Origin: Fuscovulum ytuae | GTDB taxonomy: Bacteria; Pseudomonadota; Alphaproteobacteria; Rhodobacterales; Rhodobacteraceae | NCBI RefSeq assembly: GCF_029953595.1 | Contig: NZ_CP124535.1 | Span: forward strand, 1,582,001 to 1,646,000 | Direction of reading: 5' to 3' | DNA length: 64,000 bases | Shown: positions 62,785 to 64,000 of the stretch, in pieces | Position numbering within the stretch: the first letter of the stretch is position 1 | How the letters are laid out: every line of letters begins with the position of its first letter | Notes under the pieces: generated by a model | What the model was told of the DNA's origin: nothing | Database searches by the model: none | The model's input: only the letters and a program-made list of their open reading frames with translations | Program-made: the position numbers and the translations under genes

Positions 62785-63564
62785 ATGACCGCGGGCCGCA
62801 GCGACCAAAGCACGGGCTTTCCGCCCGTGATCGAGAATGCCGCCGCCAAAGGCCGGGCGGTGATCGTCTGCGAACATGCCTCAAACCATATCCCCTCCGC
62901 TTGGGGCGATCTGGGCCTGACGGATGCCCAGCGCCACGCCCATATCGCTTGGGACCCCGGCGCGCTGGGGCTGGCGCGCGGGCTGGCGCGGCATCTCGAT
63001 GCGGTCTTGATCCATGCTCCCGTCTCGCGCCTTGTCTATGATTGCAACCGCGCGCCCGACATGGCCGGCGCCATGCCCGCCCGGTCAGAGATCCACGACA
63101 TCCCCGGCAATGCCGCCCTCTCGCCCGAAGACCGCGCCGCCCGCACCGCCGCCGTCTATCTTCCCTTCCATGACGGCCTCCACGCCGTTTTGATGGGCCG
63201 CATCGCCCTTGGCCTGCACCCGGCGCTCATCACCATCCACAGCTTCACCCCCGTCTATTTCGGCCAACCCCGCGCAGTGGAATTCGGCGTCATCCATGAC
63301 GCGGACGACCGCCTTCCCCGCGCCATTCTGGCCGAAGCCCACGCCCGCACCGCCCTGCGCGCCGAACTCAACGAACCCTATTCGGCCAAGGATGACGTGA
63401 CCCATACCCTGCGCCTGCACGCCACGCCCTATGGCCTGCCGAACGCCATGCTTGAGGTCAGGAACGACCTCATCGCCACGCCGGAAGCCGAGGCGGCGAT
63501 GGCCGCCACCCTTGCCCCCGTCCTCGCCGCCGCCATGGCCACCCTCACCCCCGAACCCGCGTGA
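62785..63564 (+). CDS. N-formylglutamate amidohydrolase family protein
   Basis: A 259-residue hydrolase with the family opening VIVCEHASNHIPSAWG near residue 28, YDCNRAPDM near 88 and TIHSFTPVYFG near 150. HutG-type enzymes release formate from N-formylglutamate in histidine breakdown, but no hut gene is near, and this shorter type is often linked to transporters; its true substrate may differ. It lies 8 bp before a TRAP permease gene. Confidence 0.88.
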   Translation: MTAGRSDQSTGFPPVIENAAAKGRAVIVCEHASNHIPSAWGDLGLTDAQRHAHIAWDPGALGLARGLARHLDAVLIHAPVSRLVYDCNRAPDMAGAMPARSEIHDIPGNAALSPEDRAARTAAVYLPFHDGLHAVLMGRIALGLHPALITIHSFTPVYFGQPRAVEFGVIHDADDRLPRAILAEAHARTALRAELNEPYSAKDDVTHTLRLHATPYGLPNAMLEVRNDLIATPEAEAAMAATLAPVLAAAMATLTPEPA

Positions 63565-63572
63565 CCCGCACC

Positions 63573-64000
63573 ATGCCCCGCTTCGTCATAGGTTTCGTCC
63601 GACTGGTGGATCGCCTGAATTACGGCGTGGGCCGCTTTGCCATGTATCTTCTCTTCGTGCTGATGGCGGTGCTGATGTGGTCCTCGATCTCGAAGGCCTT
63701 CTTCAACCCGTCCCTCTGGACGCTGGAAATGGCGCAATTCGTGATGGTCGCCTATTACGTCCTCGGCGGCCCCTATGCGATGCAGAACGAGGCGCATGTT
63801 CGCATGGACCTCTTCTATGCCAAGCAATCCCCCGTCCGCCGCGCTTGGTGGGACGGCTTCACCGTCTTTGCCCTGATCTTCTATCTCGCCATCCTGATCT
63901 GGGGCGCTGCCGAAAGCTTCGGCTATTCGCTCGGCATCCGCTGGACCGACCCCGACACCTCCGCCCTTGGCCTGTCATGGCCGCAGATCGGCCGCCTTGA
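63573..64000 (+). CDS. TRAP transporter small permease (DctQ), cut by window end
   Basis: The first 142 codons are present. MPRFVIGFVRLVDRLNYGVGRFAMYLLF leads into hydrophobic segment 1, with LEMAQFVMVAYYVLGGPYAMQNEAHVRMD between segments, a strong DctQ hallmark. It would pair with a DctM large permease and DctP binding protein outside the window. Together with the amidohydrolase and RpiR gene it suggests uptake and hydrolysis of one organic acid or amide. Confidence 0.9.
   Translation, partial: MPRFVIGFVRLVDRLNYGVGRFAMYLLFVLMAVLMWSSISKAFFNPSLWTLEMAQFVMVAYYVLGGPYAMQNEAHVRMDLFYAKQSPVRRAWWDGFTVFALIFYLAILIWGAAESFGYSLGIRWTDPDTSALGLSWPQIGRL

Overview
This 64 kb window is high-GC chromosomal DNA from an alphaproteobacterium of the order Rhodobacterales, close to Rhodobacter, Gemmobacter or Tabrizicola. 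That placement rests on protein character (CcaF1-type DUF1127 protein, MetY, sit-type metal transporter, mgtE coupled to a formyltetrahydrofolate cyclo-ligase) and on two regulatory RNA loci best known from Rhodobacter sphaeroides: a CcsR (cuckoo) sRNA array and an UpsM-like leader of mraZ. There is no insertion sequence, prophage, CRISPR array or obvious genomic island. The genes are housekeeping and catabolic; the unusual material lies between them.

Layout. 1-2.3 kb: end of a Tad/Flp pilus locus (TPR protein, prepilin peptidase, AAA ATPase). 2.3-9.5 kb: folate cyclo-ligase and MgtE, guanine deaminase, a formate/nitrite-type channel, RraB, 8-oxoguanine deaminase, histidinol-phosphatase. 9.6-16.3 kb: XRE regulator, quinone oxidoreductase, LysR/DUF1127 pair, Bax inhibitor-1 protein, GNAT, rpmG, aminotransferase and RraA-like protein. 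16.3-24 kb: minus-strand dcw operon mraZ-rsmH-ftsL-ftsI-murE-murF-mraY with overlapping genes, preceded by a long leader, candidate MraZ operators and an UpsM-like RNA. 24.8-28.5 kb: Mrp ATPase, ccaF1 with four two-hairpin CcsR RNAs, BenE transporter. 28.5-36.6 kb: UvrD helicase, pyruvate carboxylase, two identical tRNA-Gly genes, a response regulator. 36.8-40.5 kb: four-gene Mn/Fe/Zn ABC transporter with a Mur/Fur-like operator inside its promoter. 40.5-45.1 kb: hisB, hisH, hisA, hisF, hisE, interrupted by small genes. 45-52.5 kb: CoA-binding protein with a structured leader or sRNA, RlmB-type methyltransferase, tRNA-Tyr, DDAH, a GT8-like protein, LysE exporter with Lrp regulator, VOC protein, metY. 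52.5-64 kb: SIMPL protein, a 1003-residue GspL/PilM plus GspC/PilP-like fusion, a CPA2 antiporter, cobT/cobS, an EamA exporter, and RpiR, N-formylglutamate amidohydrolase and the start of a TRAP transporter.

The intergenic DNA carries several dispersed, structured repeat families that do not encode proteins: (i) arrays of four GGCACA-like hexamers on an exact 12-bp period, at three loci, always just after the stop codon of a minus-strand gene; (ii) a CTTCATCTTGG / AAATACTC motif at eight places; (iii) clusters of two to four perfect short-loop hairpins at gene ends; (iv) an identical palindromic hairpin after two operons. These, the leader of the CoA-binding gene and the GspL/GspC-like fusion are the best candidates for undescribed biology. 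All functions are inferred by reading sequence, without database searches.
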